Of a stretch of 46,594 bases of DNA, positions 8,426 through 16,648 are shown one piece after another. The DNA lies in the NCBI GenBank assembly GCA_021298015.1, contig JAJTGY010000032.1, positions 1-46,594 on the forward strand, given 5' to 3'. The translations under genes were made by a program, and so were the position numbers. Below the pieces are notes generated by a model that was not told the origin of the DNA, did not search any database, and saw nothing but the letters and a program-made list of their open reading frames with translations. The DNA is from Flammeovirgaceae bacterium. GTDB taxonomy: Bacteria > Bacteroidota > Bacteroidia > Cytophagales > Cyclobacteriaceae. Each line of letters begins with the position of its first letter. Within the stretch, counting starts at the first letter, position 1.

Positions 8426-9070
8426 ATGGCTTTACTTGCTCCCTCCATTTTAGCAGCCGATTTCGCCAATCTTGAAAAAGAGGTGACCATGATCAATCAA
8501 AGCCAGGCTGACTGGATTCACATTGATGTCATGGATGGTGTTTTTGTGCCCAATATCTCGCTTGGTGTTCCCGTAACAGAGGCGATCAACCGGCACGCCA
8601 AAAAGCCGTTGGATGTTCACCTGATGATTGTTCAGCCGGAACGGTATGTTGAGGCTTTTCGCAAGGCGGGTGCTGAAGTCATTTCTGTACATTATGAAGC
8701 CTGCCCGCATTTACACCGCACCCTTCAGCAAATTAAGAGCCTGGGAGCCAAGGCAGGGGTGGCCATCAACCCGCACACGCCCGTTCACCTGCTGGCTGAT
8801 GTAATAGCCGATATCGACCTGGTTTGCCTGATGAGCGTTAATCCGGGTTTCGGGGGCCAGAAATTCATTCCCCATACGTTTGCCAAAACCCGTGAACTCC
8901 GCAAACTCATCCAGGATAGGCATGCCCATGCCCTCATCGAAATTGACGGGGGGGTGAACCAGGAAAATGCCCGCGACCTGATTGATGCCGGAGCGGACGT
9001 GCTGGTGGCCGGAAATTTTGTTTTCTCTTCAGCTAATCCAATTGACACCATCGCGCGTTTGAAACAATAA
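8426..9070 (+). CDS. rpe: Ribulose-phosphate 3-epimerase
   Basis: A 214-residue TIM barrel that interconverts ribulose 5-phosphate and xylulose 5-phosphate in the pentose phosphate pathway. Signature motifs are complete: SILAADF at residues 7-13, IHIDVMDGVFVPN at about 31, DVHLMI at about 63, MSVNPGFGGQKF at about 135 and EIDGGVN at about 172, with a phosphate-binding AGNFVF near 195. Length is typical. It is followed 29 bases later by the LpoB-like gene. Confidence 0.95.
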   Translation: MALLAPSILAADFANLEKEVTMINQSQADWIHIDVMDGVFVPNISLGVPVTEAINRHAKKPLDVHLMIVQPERYVEAFRKAGAEVISVHYEACPHLHRTLQQIKSLGAKAGVAINPHTPVHLLADVIADIDLVCLMSVNPGFGGQKFIPHTFAKTRELRKLIQDRHAHALIEIDGGVNQENARDLIDAGADVLVAGNFVFSSANPIDTIARLKQ

Positions 9071-9099
9071 ACTGGCTGAAGATTTGTTAAATCATTCTT

Positions 9100-9675
9100 A
9101 TGCGCGTCTATCTTTTTCTGATTTTTCTGACCCTTTCGGGTGCGTGTAATCAACGTACGGTTGCCCGTGTCGATCCTCAAACGCAAGTAGACCTGAGCGG
9201 TCGCTGGAATGACAGCGACTCGCGGATAGTGGCCGACAGGATGGTCGCTGACTTGCTGGGTAGTGAACGTTTCAAAGAATATGCCACCGCCAAAGGGCGC
9301 AAACCCGCCATTATTGTGGGGCAGGTGCGCAACCGGACAAGTGAACACATTGACGCCAACGCCTACATCAAGAAGTTTGAGCTCGCCATTTTCAATTCCG
9401 GAATTGCCGAGTTGATTGAATCCGGGGATTTTCGGGATAAGCTTAGAGTAGAACGAGCCAATCAACAGGACTTCGCCAGCCCCGAGACCATGAAACGTTG
9501 GGGCGAGGAGACAGGTGCGGACCTGATGCTGTTTGGAGAAATGACGTCTGAGACGGATGTCTATCAAAAGGATCGGGTAGTTAACTACGTGACCACGTTG
9601 TTTTTGACCGACATGGAAACGAACAGGCGCGTGTGGTACGGGCAGCACGAGATCAAGAAAAAGATCCGCAACTGA
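9100..9675 (+). CDS. LpoB-like lipoprotein (penicillin-binding-protein activator family)
   Basis: A 191-residue lipoprotein with lipobox LSGAC (Cys16). The body holds the LpoB/COG3417 pattern: DLSGRWND, DSRIVADRMVADLL, IIVGQVRNRTSEHID, then the late GADLMLFGEMTSE and a final strand pair TTLFLTDMETNRRVW. In Gammaproteobacteria LpoB is an outer-membrane activator of PBP1B; whether the Bacteroidetes homologue does this is unknown. It is followed after 6 bases by a COG3014-like lipoprotein gene, a pairing also seen in other phyla. Confidence 0.82.
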   Translation: MRVYLFLIFLTLSGACNQRTVARVDPQTQVDLSGRWNDSDSRIVADRMVADLLGSERFKEYATAKGRKPAIIVGQVRNRTSEHIDANAYIKKFELAIFNSGIAELIESGDFRDKLRVERANQQDFASPETMKRWGEETGADLMLFGEMTSETDVYQKDRVVNYVTTLFLTDMETNRRVWYGQHEIKKKIRN

Positions 9676-9681
9676 GTAACC

Positions 9682-11076
9682 ATGAACTGGTGGCAGGTTA
9701 CGTGCGGTGTTGCAGTCATTCTATCGCTGGAAGCTTGCGCCACGTATTATCAGTCTAACCAGACATTCAACCAGCAATTTGAAACCGGTGATTTGGAGAA
9801 GGCACTCCTGACCCTGCAGGGGCAATCACATGAAGCCCGCGGCAAAAAAGAGTTTTTGTATTTCGTCAATAAGGGATTGGTGCTATCGTTGCTGGGGCGT
9901 TATGAGGAAAGTAATGAGTTTCTTGAGCGCGCGTATCTCTTTGGAGAGGATTACCGGAAGAACTATTTGAATGAGGCTGCGGCCTATCTCACCAACCCCA
10001 CGATAACTCAATACCGGGGTGAGGACCATGAACACCTTTTTGTTCTGTACTACAAAGCACTCAACTTCGCCAAGATGGGTAAGACTGATGAAGCTCTGGT
10101 CGAGTGCAGGCGCCTGAACATTCGGGCGCAACAGTTGGCGGATCGGTACAGCTCGCCAAAAAAATTCCAACGCGATGCTTTCGTGCACACGCTCATGGGC
10201 ATTCTTTACGAAACCGATCGGGACCACAACAACGCCTTTATCGCGTATCGCCAGGCGGTTGAAATTTATGAGCAGGACTACGAACCGCTTTTCCAGCAAT
10301 CCATGCCCGAACAATTGAAATTGGATGTGCTGCGCACGGCAACGCTCAACGGGTTTGAGGATGAGGTTGCTTTTTATAAAGAGAAATTTAATCTACCCGA
10401 TTACTCGTTCACGCCACCGGTTCATGGAGAACTGATTTTCTTCTGGCACAATGGGCTTGCACCCATCAAGACGGAGTGGGGCGTTACCTTCATCATTACG
10501 AGGAGAGACAATATGGCTTACATCACCAATGCCGAACTGGGCCTTACCTTTCCTTTTAGCCTGGACGGATATAGTGATGAGGATAAGCAGGGATTGAGCT
10601 CGTTGGAGTTTTTCCGCGTTGCTTTCCCGCGTTATCTGGAGCGACCAACCTTCTTTCGCGGAGCTACGCTTCACCACCAAGGGGAGGCGTATCACCTGCA
10701 GTTGCTGGAGAACGTCAATAAGATAGCCTTTAAAGGCCTGGAGCAGCGTATGGGTCTGGAGTTTAGTAAGGCCCTGATTCGCGTAGCACTGAAAAAGGCA
10801 GCCGAGTATCAGGTTCGCAAAGAGGATAAAATGCTGGGATCGATCCTGAGTGCCATTAACACAGCTACTGAACGAGCCGACACACGCAATTGGCAAACCC
10901 TGCCCCACAGCATCTATTACTCGCGGTTACCACTCGGTGAAGGTAAAAACACGGTGTCGCTCACGTTGGACGGTATGCAGGGGGAAGTGGTTCACCAATT
11001 CGTGTATGAAGGGCGGCCGGGTCAAATACTTTTCCACACGTTTGCTTCGTTAGAAAGTAGATTTCCTGCTTACTAG
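9682..11076 (+). CDS. COG3014-like lipoprotein with TPR-like repeats
   Basis: A 464-residue protein with a lipoprotein signal ending at LEAC (Cys19). Residues about 30-200 are helical and repeat-like (DLEKALLTLQ, GRYEESNEFLERAY, GKTDEALVECRRLN), as in tetratricopeptide folds. The C-terminal half has HGELIFFWHNGLAPIK, which resembles the VxxxHNGLAPxK motif of COG3014 proteins. With the LpoB-like gene 6 bases upstream, it probably forms an envelope complex on the inner face of the outer membrane. Function not established. Confidence 0.75.
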   Translation: MNWWQVTCGVAVILSLEACATYYQSNQTFNQQFETGDLEKALLTLQGQSHEARGKKEFLYFVNKGLVLSLLGRYEESNEFLERAYLFGEDYRKNYLNEAAAYLTNPTITQYRGEDHEHLFVLYYKALNFAKMGKTDEALVECRRLNIRAQQLADRYSSPKKFQRDAFVHTLMGILYETDRDHNNAFIAYRQAVEIYEQDYEPLFQQSMPEQLKLDVLRTATLNGFEDEVAFYKEKFNLPDYSFTPPVHGELIFFWHNGLAPIKTEWGVTFIITRRDNMAYITNAELGLTFPFSLDGYSDEDKQGLSSLEFFRVAFPRYLERPTFFRGATLHHQGEAYHLQLLENVNKIAFKGLEQRMGLEFSKALIRVALKKAAEYQVRKEDKMLGSILSAINTATERADTRNWQTLPHSIYYSRLPLGEGKNTVSLTLDGMQGEVVHQFVYEGRPGQILFHTFASLESRFPAY

Positions 11077-11110
11077 GAAAATTGTTAATTTCATGACCCA
11101 ATCGTTGATT

Positions 11111-11587
11111 ATGAGCACTCTCAAGATTTTGGTGAACGCTGTCGTCTGTTGCACAGGTGTAGTTTTGTATGGTTGTGAAGAAAGCGATGCAAGGCTTTCT
11201 GCAGTGTTTCCGGCTGGATTACCAACAACCCTAAAGTTGGTTGAAATGTCAGGAAACATAGCCAGTGTTCCGCCACTGGTCGGGGAGGACATGCCTTGGC
11301 AGGAAGAGATAAATTTTTCGATGCCTAACAAGTTTGTCAAGATTCGGTCTGATAAAACGACCGGAAAGACCGAGCGGGCTGAGGTTTTTTTTGTAATGGA
11401 GTCTTTTCCTGGGGATCCGGAGATGTACATTGCGCTTACATATCGGCAAGATAATCCACTGATCGCCAGTTGCATCCGAATAGAATTAAAAGAGTATCTA
11501 AAAGTTGAAAGACTCATGGTGAACGGAACTTGGTCTATCTGTGATGGACCTGGACTTCATTATCGATGGATGGAGTCACCGATTTGA
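11111..11587 (+). CDS. Small hypothetical lipoprotein
   Basis: From the ATG at 11111 this is a 158-residue protein whose signal ends in VVLYGC, a plausible lipobox. The alternative ATG at 11093 would add MTQSLI. No family is recognised. The body is short and strand-rich (AEVFFVMESFPGDPEMYIALTY). Codon use is more AT-rich than in the neighbouring genes. A 155-codon open frame on the other strand overlaps it but has no signal or family motif, so I prefer this strand. The gene stands 34 bases after the COG3014-like gene. Confidence 0.5.
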   Translation: MSTLKILVNAVVCCTGVVLYGCEESDARLSAVFPAGLPTTLKLVEMSGNIASVPPLVGEDMPWQEEINFSMPNKFVKIRSDKTTGKTERAEVFFVMESFPGDPEMYIALTYRQDNPLIASCIRIELKEYLKVERLMVNGTWSICDGPGLHYRWMESPI

Positions 11588-11643
11588 ACAGAGATCTGCC
11601 GTTCGGTACCGGTCTTAAAAATTGTCGTTAAATACTCTGTTGG

Positions 11644-12651
11644 ATGTTTAAAATTCTCCTTACGCTGCTCGTGTTCGGTTTTATTAGCTTGGGGCAAGCG
11701 CAGGATGTGATTCCCCTCGATCGGTTTTATGTAGATCGCAAGGGCGTTTCTCCGTTTCGCAAAATTCTCTCGCGAATCAATTGGGGCCTAAGCCTGGGAT
11801 ATGGACGCACCTACTTTGCCCACGAACTTCCCGGTTTTGGCGTCTATCAAGGCACTGACCTGCCTCCACAGATTTTTCAGGCTGGTGCTGTGCCCGGCAC
11901 ACGCTACAGTAACTGGGTGACTCAATCGCAAACCAACGCAGATCCGTTGACGCCATCGCCCTTATTGGTAAGCTCGGACGACCCACCGTTAGGTTTTAGA
12001 GCCCGGGCCATTAACATACCGGTGAAGGCTACGCTTCATGTAGAGTTTTTAAAACGTTTCCGCGTAGGTGCAGGCTATTCATTAGAGTTGATGAATGTTG
12101 GCGCGTTTTCGCCCATTAGTTTTACTGACCAGATTGGCAGTTTTACGCTGGCCAATCGCTCGGGCATGATGAGCAAGTATTTCATTTTAGCAGGAGGTTC
12201 GTTCTACCGCTTTCGGGATTACCTGTTTACTGCGGACGTGCAATTTGGCGGGTATAACCCGGGTAAAAACTTTGATAAAGCCCAGATCGACCGGAGTTTG
12301 TTCTTCAATCTGGGTGTCACCGTGGAGCGCGACTTAAGTGAATATTTCCGGGTATTCGCGAGGCCCTCGTTTGAGGTGAAAAACTACGGCATATCGCTGC
12401 CTGAAACGGGGTTATCCCTCAAACACAATCTGAACGCATTCTACCTGAACTTTGGCGTCACCTATCGCATTCCCGAGTTGCCCCGGTGTTTTCACCGCAA
12501 CTGTCAGGCTCAAATTAACCATGCTCATGGCAATCGCGAGTACCGAAGCCGGATGCACCCGTTGTGGAAAAAACAAAATCCCGGGTATGGGGAAAACAGC
12601 CCTACGTTGATCAAGTACAAAGGTAAGAACAAGCGAAGAATCAACCCCTAG
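11644..12651 (+). CDS. Predicted outer-membrane beta-barrel protein
   Basis: A 335-residue protein with a signal peptide (MFKILLTLLVFGFISLGQAQ). The middle is rich in amphipathic strands (WGLSLGYGRTYF, VGAGYSLELMN, LFFNLGVTVERDL, AFYLNFGVTYRIPEL), consistent with an outer-membrane barrel. It ends in a basic, non-barrel tail of about 50 residues (CFHRNCQAQ, then RRINP) containing two cysteines, possibly periplasmic. No named family recognised. Confidence 0.65.
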   Translation: MFKILLTLLVFGFISLGQAQDVIPLDRFYVDRKGVSPFRKILSRINWGLSLGYGRTYFAHELPGFGVYQGTDLPPQIFQAGAVPGTRYSNWVTQSQTNADPLTPSPLLVSSDDPPLGFRARAINIPVKATLHVEFLKRFRVGAGYSLELMNVGAFSPISFTDQIGSFTLANRSGMMSKYFILAGGSFYRFRDYLFTADVQFGGYNPGKNFDKAQIDRSLFFNLGVTVERDLSEYFRVFARPSFEVKNYGISLPETGLSLKHNLNAFYLNFGVTYRIPELPRCFHRNCQAQINHAHGNREYRSRMHPLWKKQNPGYGENSPTLIKYKGKNKRRINP

Positions 12652-12725
12652 TTGAAACACATCGAAGACGGTTTTTCAAGTCGTCCGGTGCTTTTAAAAA
12701 ACCTGTATTAGCCGCTTTATTTTCG

Positions 12726-12748
12726 AGGTTTTTGATAGTAAAAAACCT
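12726..12748. promoter_or_regulatory. Inverted repeat upstream of gyrA
   Basis: AGGTTTTT (12726-12733) and AAAAACCT (12741-12748) form an 8-bp perfect inverted repeat with a 7-base loop, in the 154-base gap before gyrA. There is no T run after it, so it is more likely an operator or mRNA leader hairpin than a terminator. The role is a guess. Confidence 0.35.
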
Positions 12749-12805
12749 ACCTTGCACACTGGTTTTAATACCCGGTTTTTTTAACTTTTATAACACCTCT
12801 GAAAC

Positions 12806-15304
12806 GTGGCAGAAGAAAGCGGACTTCCAACAGGAAGACAAAGCATCATCCCGATCAATATTGAAGACGAAATGCGAGGCGCGTACATCGATTACTCGAT
12901 GTCCGTCATCATTTCCCGGGCGCTGCCGGATGTCCGCGATGGGCTGAAACCGGTGCACCGCAGGGTGCTGTATGGCATGCTCGAGTTGGGGGTGAATTAC
13001 AACAAGCCCTATAAAAAGTCAGCCAGGATCGTGGGGGATGTAATGGGTAAATATCACCCCCATGGTGATGCCTCAATTTACGACACCCTTGTGCGGATGG
13101 CCCAGGATTGGTCATTGCGCTACCCCATGGTGGATGGGCAGGGCAACTTTGGCTCGGTAGATGGCGACCCGCCAGCAGCCATGCGCTACACCGAGGCACG
13201 TTTAAGGCGCATTGCCGAAGAAATGCTCACCGACATCAATAAGGATACGGTGGATTTTCAACCGAACTACGATGACCAGTTTACGGAGCCCACCGTACTT
13301 CCTGGTAAAATCCCCAACCTCCTGGTTAATGGCTCATCCGGTATTGCCGTGGGCATGGCCACTAACATGGCACCCCACAACCTGCGCGAGGTGGTAGATG
13401 CTACCATTGCTTACATCGATAACCGTCAACTGACAATCCCTGAATTGATGAAGTATGTTACCGCCCCGGATTTCCCTACGGGTGGAATCATTTACGGTCA
13501 ATCGGGAGTGCAGGAGGCCTACCTCACCGGGCGTGGCAAAATCACCGTGCGGGCACGTGCCGAAATTGTAACGTCAGCAACGGGACGCGACCAGATCGTG
13601 GTTACGGAGATACCCTATCAGGTCAACAAGGCGCAGATGATCGAAAAGACGGCCGCCCTGATCAACGAAAAGAAGATCGAGGGTATCTCGGATCTACGTG
13701 ACGAGTCTGATCGTGATGGCTACAGGGTGGTTTACGATCTGAAGAAAGACGCCATTCCGAACATCGTCCTCAACAATCTCTTCAAGCAAACGCAGTTACA
13801 GTCCTCTTTTGGTGTCAACAATGTGGCGTTGGTGAAAGGCCGCCCGCAAACGCTCAACCTGAAAGATCTGATTGTGCATTTCGTTGACCATCGCCATGAG
13901 GTCGTGATACGCAGAACCAAGTTCGAGCTGGCTGAGGCCGAGCGCAGAGCCCATATTCTGCAAGGCTACCTCATTGCACTGGATCACCTGGATGAGGTTA
14001 TTCAACTTATCCGGAACTCGCGCGACCCCGACACGGCCCGTGATGGTTTGATGTCTCAGTTTGGCCTGACCGAGATCCAGGCGAAGGCGATTTTGGAGTT
14101 ACGCCTCCAGCGGTTGACCGGTATGGAGCGCGAGAAAATCCAAAATGAGTACAAGGAGGTGATGGCGCTGATCGATGAATTGAATGCAATCCTGGGAAGC
14201 GAAGACAAGCGGATGGGCATCATCAAGGCCGAGCTTACGGAAATGAAAGAGCGCTATGGAGACGACCGCAGAACGGAGGTTGTTCATAGCGATGAAGATA
14301 TTACGGTGGAAGACATGATTCCCAACGAGGAGATGGTAATCACCATTTCCAATCAGGGGTATATCAAACGCACCTCCTTGTCTGAGTATCGCACGCAGGG
14401 CAGGGGTGGAGTTGGGTCCAAAGCCGTGACAACCAAAGAGGATGATTTCACCGAGCACTTGTTTATCGCCCAGGCTCATAACTACCTGTTGATCTTTACG
14501 GAGTTCGGGCAGGTGTATTGGAAAAAAGTGTACGAGATTCCCGAGGGCTCAAAGACATCCAAGGGTAGGGCCATTCAGAACCTGCTGAACATACAGCCCG
14601 GTGATACGATTCGCGCGGTGATCAATTTGAAAAGCCTGGAGGACGAGCATTACATCAATAACAATTATCTGATTTTGTGCACGGAGAGAGGCACGATCAA
14701 GAAGACTTCACTGGAGGCGTATTCGCGTCCGCGGGCGAATGGGATTGCCGCCATCACCATCAATGAGGGCGATCGCCTGCTGGATGCTGCGCTGACCAAT
14801 GGTAATAATCATATCATCATTGCCAAGAGCGAGGGTAAAGCCGTTCATTTTCATGAGTCTGATGTTCGCCCGATGGGCCGCACGGCATCGGGTGTACGCG
14901 GAGCTACGCTCGAATCCGCTCAGGATAAAGTTATTGGCATGGTATGCATCACCCGGGAAGATGCCAATCTGCTGGTGGTGAGCGAAAAGGGGTATGGGAA
15001 GCGCTCCGCCATTGATGACTACCGGATTACCCGCAGAGGCGGAAAAGGTGTTAAAACCATTAATGTCACTGAAAAAACTGGCAAGCTTGTTGCCATTAAG
15101 GAAGTTGTCGATAATGACGAACTCATGATCATCAATAAATCGGGCATCAGCATCCGGATTCGCGTAGAGGAGCTGCGGGTTATGGGCCGCGCTACGCAGG
15201 GGGTTCGCCTGATTAAACTTAATGAAGACGACACCATTAGTTCTGTTGAAAAAATTCAGCAGATGGATGACCCTGCTGCGGAAACTCAACCAAACGAAAA
15301 CTGA
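12806..15304 (+). CDS. gyrA: DNA gyrase subunit A
   Basis: An 832-residue type IIA topoisomerase subunit. It starts with GTG at 12806. The breakage-reunion Tyr is Y128 in [10 protein letters not shown]. The quinolone region reads [10 protein letters not shown] (84-93): Ala89 takes the place of E. coli Ser83, with Ser90 next and Asp93 equal to Asp87. The C-terminal beta-pinwheel begins near residue 505; its first blade has QGRGGVG where the classical GyrA box is QRRGGKG-like. I call it GyrA rather than ParC from overall length and the N-terminal [16 protein letters not shown] segment. A short inverted repeat precedes it. Confidence 0.94.
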   Translation: MAEESGLPTGRQSIIPINIEDEMRGAYIDYSMSVIISRALPDVRDGLKPVHRRVLYGMLELGVNYNKPYKKSARIVGDVMGKYHPHGDASIYDTLVRMAQDWSLRYPMVDGQGNFGSVDGDPPAAMRYTEARLRRIAEEMLTDINKDTVDFQPNYDDQFTEPTVLPGKIPNLLVNGSSGIAVGMATNMAPHNLREVVDATIAYIDNRQLTIPELMKYVTAPDFPTGGIIYGQSGVQEAYLTGRGKITVRARAEIVTSATGRDQIVVTEIPYQVNKAQMIEKTAALINEKKIEGISDLRDESDRDGYRVVYDLKKDAIPNIVLNNLFKQTQLQSSFGVNNVALVKGRPQTLNLKDLIVHFVDHRHEVVIRRTKFELAEAERRAHILQGYLIALDHLDEVIQLIRNSRDPDTARDGLMSQFGLTEIQAKAILELRLQRLTGMEREKIQNEYKEVMALIDELNAILGSEDKRMGIIKAELTEMKERYGDDRRTEVVHSDEDITVEDMIPNEEMVITISNQGYIKRTSLSEYRTQGRGGVGSKAVTTKEDDFTEHLFIAQAHNYLLIFTEFGQVYWKKVYEIPEGSKTSKGRAIQNLLNIQPGDTIRAVINLKSLEDEHYINNNYLILCTERGTIKKTSLEAYSRPRANGIAAITINEGDRLLDAALTNGNNHIIIAKSEGKAVHFHESDVRPMGRTASGVRGATLESAQDKVIGMVCITREDANLLVVSEKGYGKRSAIDDYRITRRGGKGVKTINVTEKTGKLVAIKEVVDNDELMIINKSGISIRIRVEELRVMGRATQGVRLIKLNEDDTISSVEKIQQMDDPAAETQPNEN

Positions 15305-15343
15305 ACCTAAACCTAAACCTAAGTTAAAATTAACCAGACGTAA

Positions 15344-16597
15344 ATGAAAAAGTTAGTTGCACTGTTGTTCCTGGTGCCGGGCCTGGCGATGGCTCAAAAG
15401 GAAATCAAGCCGAATCTCTCAAAGGCCGAAGGTGCCTGGAAGTCTAACAAGCTGGATGAAGCCAAGGCCATAATTGATGTATCGGTGGCGAGTCAGGAGT
15501 TTATGGTGGATGCCAAGAAAGGCGGCCCCTCTAAGAATGCCGCCAAAGCCTGGTACCTGAAGGGCGTAATTTATGCCGCGTTGGATACCACCAAAAATCC
15601 TAAGTTTCAGGCATTGAGCGCAAATGCGTTTGATGAGTCAAAGGCCGCGTTTGAGAAATCGAAAGAAATTGATCAGGGCAAGTCAAAAGGCTTTATTAAG
15701 TTGCCGGACGGGGCATTGGGTGGTTTTGAGCGCGAGTACACGATCTCCGAGGTGAATGATGCATTGGGTAACGGCTATTTCAATCGGTCACTTCGTTTTT
15801 ATGAAGAAGACCGCGACTACACCAAGGCATTCACCTATATCAAGTATTCCATGTATTTCACTCCGGCCGATACCTTGAAGATGCGTATTGCCGGAACGTA
15901 CTTCGGGCCCGCTGCGAAGGAGTATGAGCAGTCAGCTGGTTTTCTGGAGTCGTATGTCAAGGGCGGTGGCACCATGAAGGAGGCCTACCAGCAGTTGATT
16001 GCACTGTATAGCACACAAAAGAAGAACGAAGAGGCATTGGCGGTTATTCGTCAAGCGAAGGAAAAGTATCCGAATGAGGCCGAGTTCTCGCAGTCGGAAA
16101 TTGCGATACTCTATGACATGGGACGCTTGCCCGAGGCCAGAGCATCGATCGAAAAGAAGATCGCATCGGGCGGAGCTGACCGGTCAACCTACTACAACCT
16201 GGGTTTCATTTGCAACAAAATTAAAGACATGGACTGCGCTAAGAAAGCATTCAACGATGCCATAAAAATCGATAAAGATGATTTTGACTCTTATGCCATG
16301 CTCGCGGACATTAGCTATAAAGAGGTGGGTGAAATTCGAAGAGAGCGTGGTGCGATTACGGGATCAACCGATGCGGATCTCAAAAAGCGTAAAGAGCTTT
16401 TTACGAAAATAGGCGATAAATTACGCGAGTCTCTCCCGTACTGGGAGAAGTGTTACGAGTTGAAGGGCACGGATGACAATGTGCTGTATGGCTTGCTGAG
16501 CGTCTATGGCGATCTTTATGCCTATGATGAATCCTATGGCCCCAAAATGGAAACACTGAAAAAGAAAATGAAAGGAATGGGCCTTGAGGTAGACTAG
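15344..16597 (+). CDS. Secreted TPR protein
   Basis: A 417-residue protein with a signal peptide (MKKLVALLFLVPGLAMAQ). Repeats of helix pairs with TPR-type spacing are visible: KAWYLKGVIYAAL, EALAVIRQAKEKYPNEAEF, LPEARASIEKKI, STYYNLGFICNKIKDMDCAKKAFNDAIKID and SYAMLADISYKE. It probably acts in the periplasm as a scaffold. Lysine-rich composition is typical. It follows gyrA by 39 bases; the gap holds three short CCTAAA units. The shared bidirectional terminator lies just downstream. Confidence 0.82.
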   Translation: MKKLVALLFLVPGLAMAQKEIKPNLSKAEGAWKSNKLDEAKAIIDVSVASQEFMVDAKKGGPSKNAAKAWYLKGVIYAALDTTKNPKFQALSANAFDESKAAFEKSKEIDQGKSKGFIKLPDGALGGFEREYTISEVNDALGNGYFNRSLRFYEEDRDYTKAFTYIKYSMYFTPADTLKMRIAGTYFGPAAKEYEQSAGFLESYVKGGGTMKEAYQQLIALYSTQKKNEEALAVIRQAKEKYPNEAEFSQSEIAILYDMGRLPEARASIEKKIASGGADRSTYYNLGFICNKIKDMDCAKKAFNDAIKIDKDDFDSYAMLADISYKEVGEIRRERGAITGSTDADLKKRKELFTKIGDKLRESLPYWEKCYELKGTDDNVLYGLLSVYGDLYAYDESYGPKMETLKKKMKGMGLEVD

Positions 16598-16614
16598 CCT
16601 CTGGTTGTTATGAC

Positions 16615-16646
16615 AAAAAAAGCCCCGCCATCGCGGGGCTTTTTTT
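16615..16646. terminator. Bidirectional Rho-independent terminator
   Basis: AGCCCCGC (16621-16628), loop CATC and GCGGGGCT (16633-16640) form a perfect 8-bp stem. It is preceded by six A and followed by six T, so it works on both strands. It serves the TPR gene (plus) and the acyl-CoA oxidase gene (minus), which end on either side. Confidence 0.93.
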
Positions 16647-16648
16647 GT

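Noticed and set aside
11050-11517. 155-codon ORF on the minus strand opposite the small lipoprotein gene
   Set aside because: No signal or motif. Its product is rich in Ser and Thr, as is common for antisense shadows, and the plus-strand frame has a signal peptide and lipobox.
14708-15289. 193-codon minus-strand ORF opposite the end of gyrA
   Set aside because: Fully antisense to a conserved gyrA region; a codon-bias shadow.
15306-15323. Three CCTAAA units after gyrA, telomere-like
   Set aside because: Only three short units in a 39-base gap; chance or minor slippage is enough to explain it.
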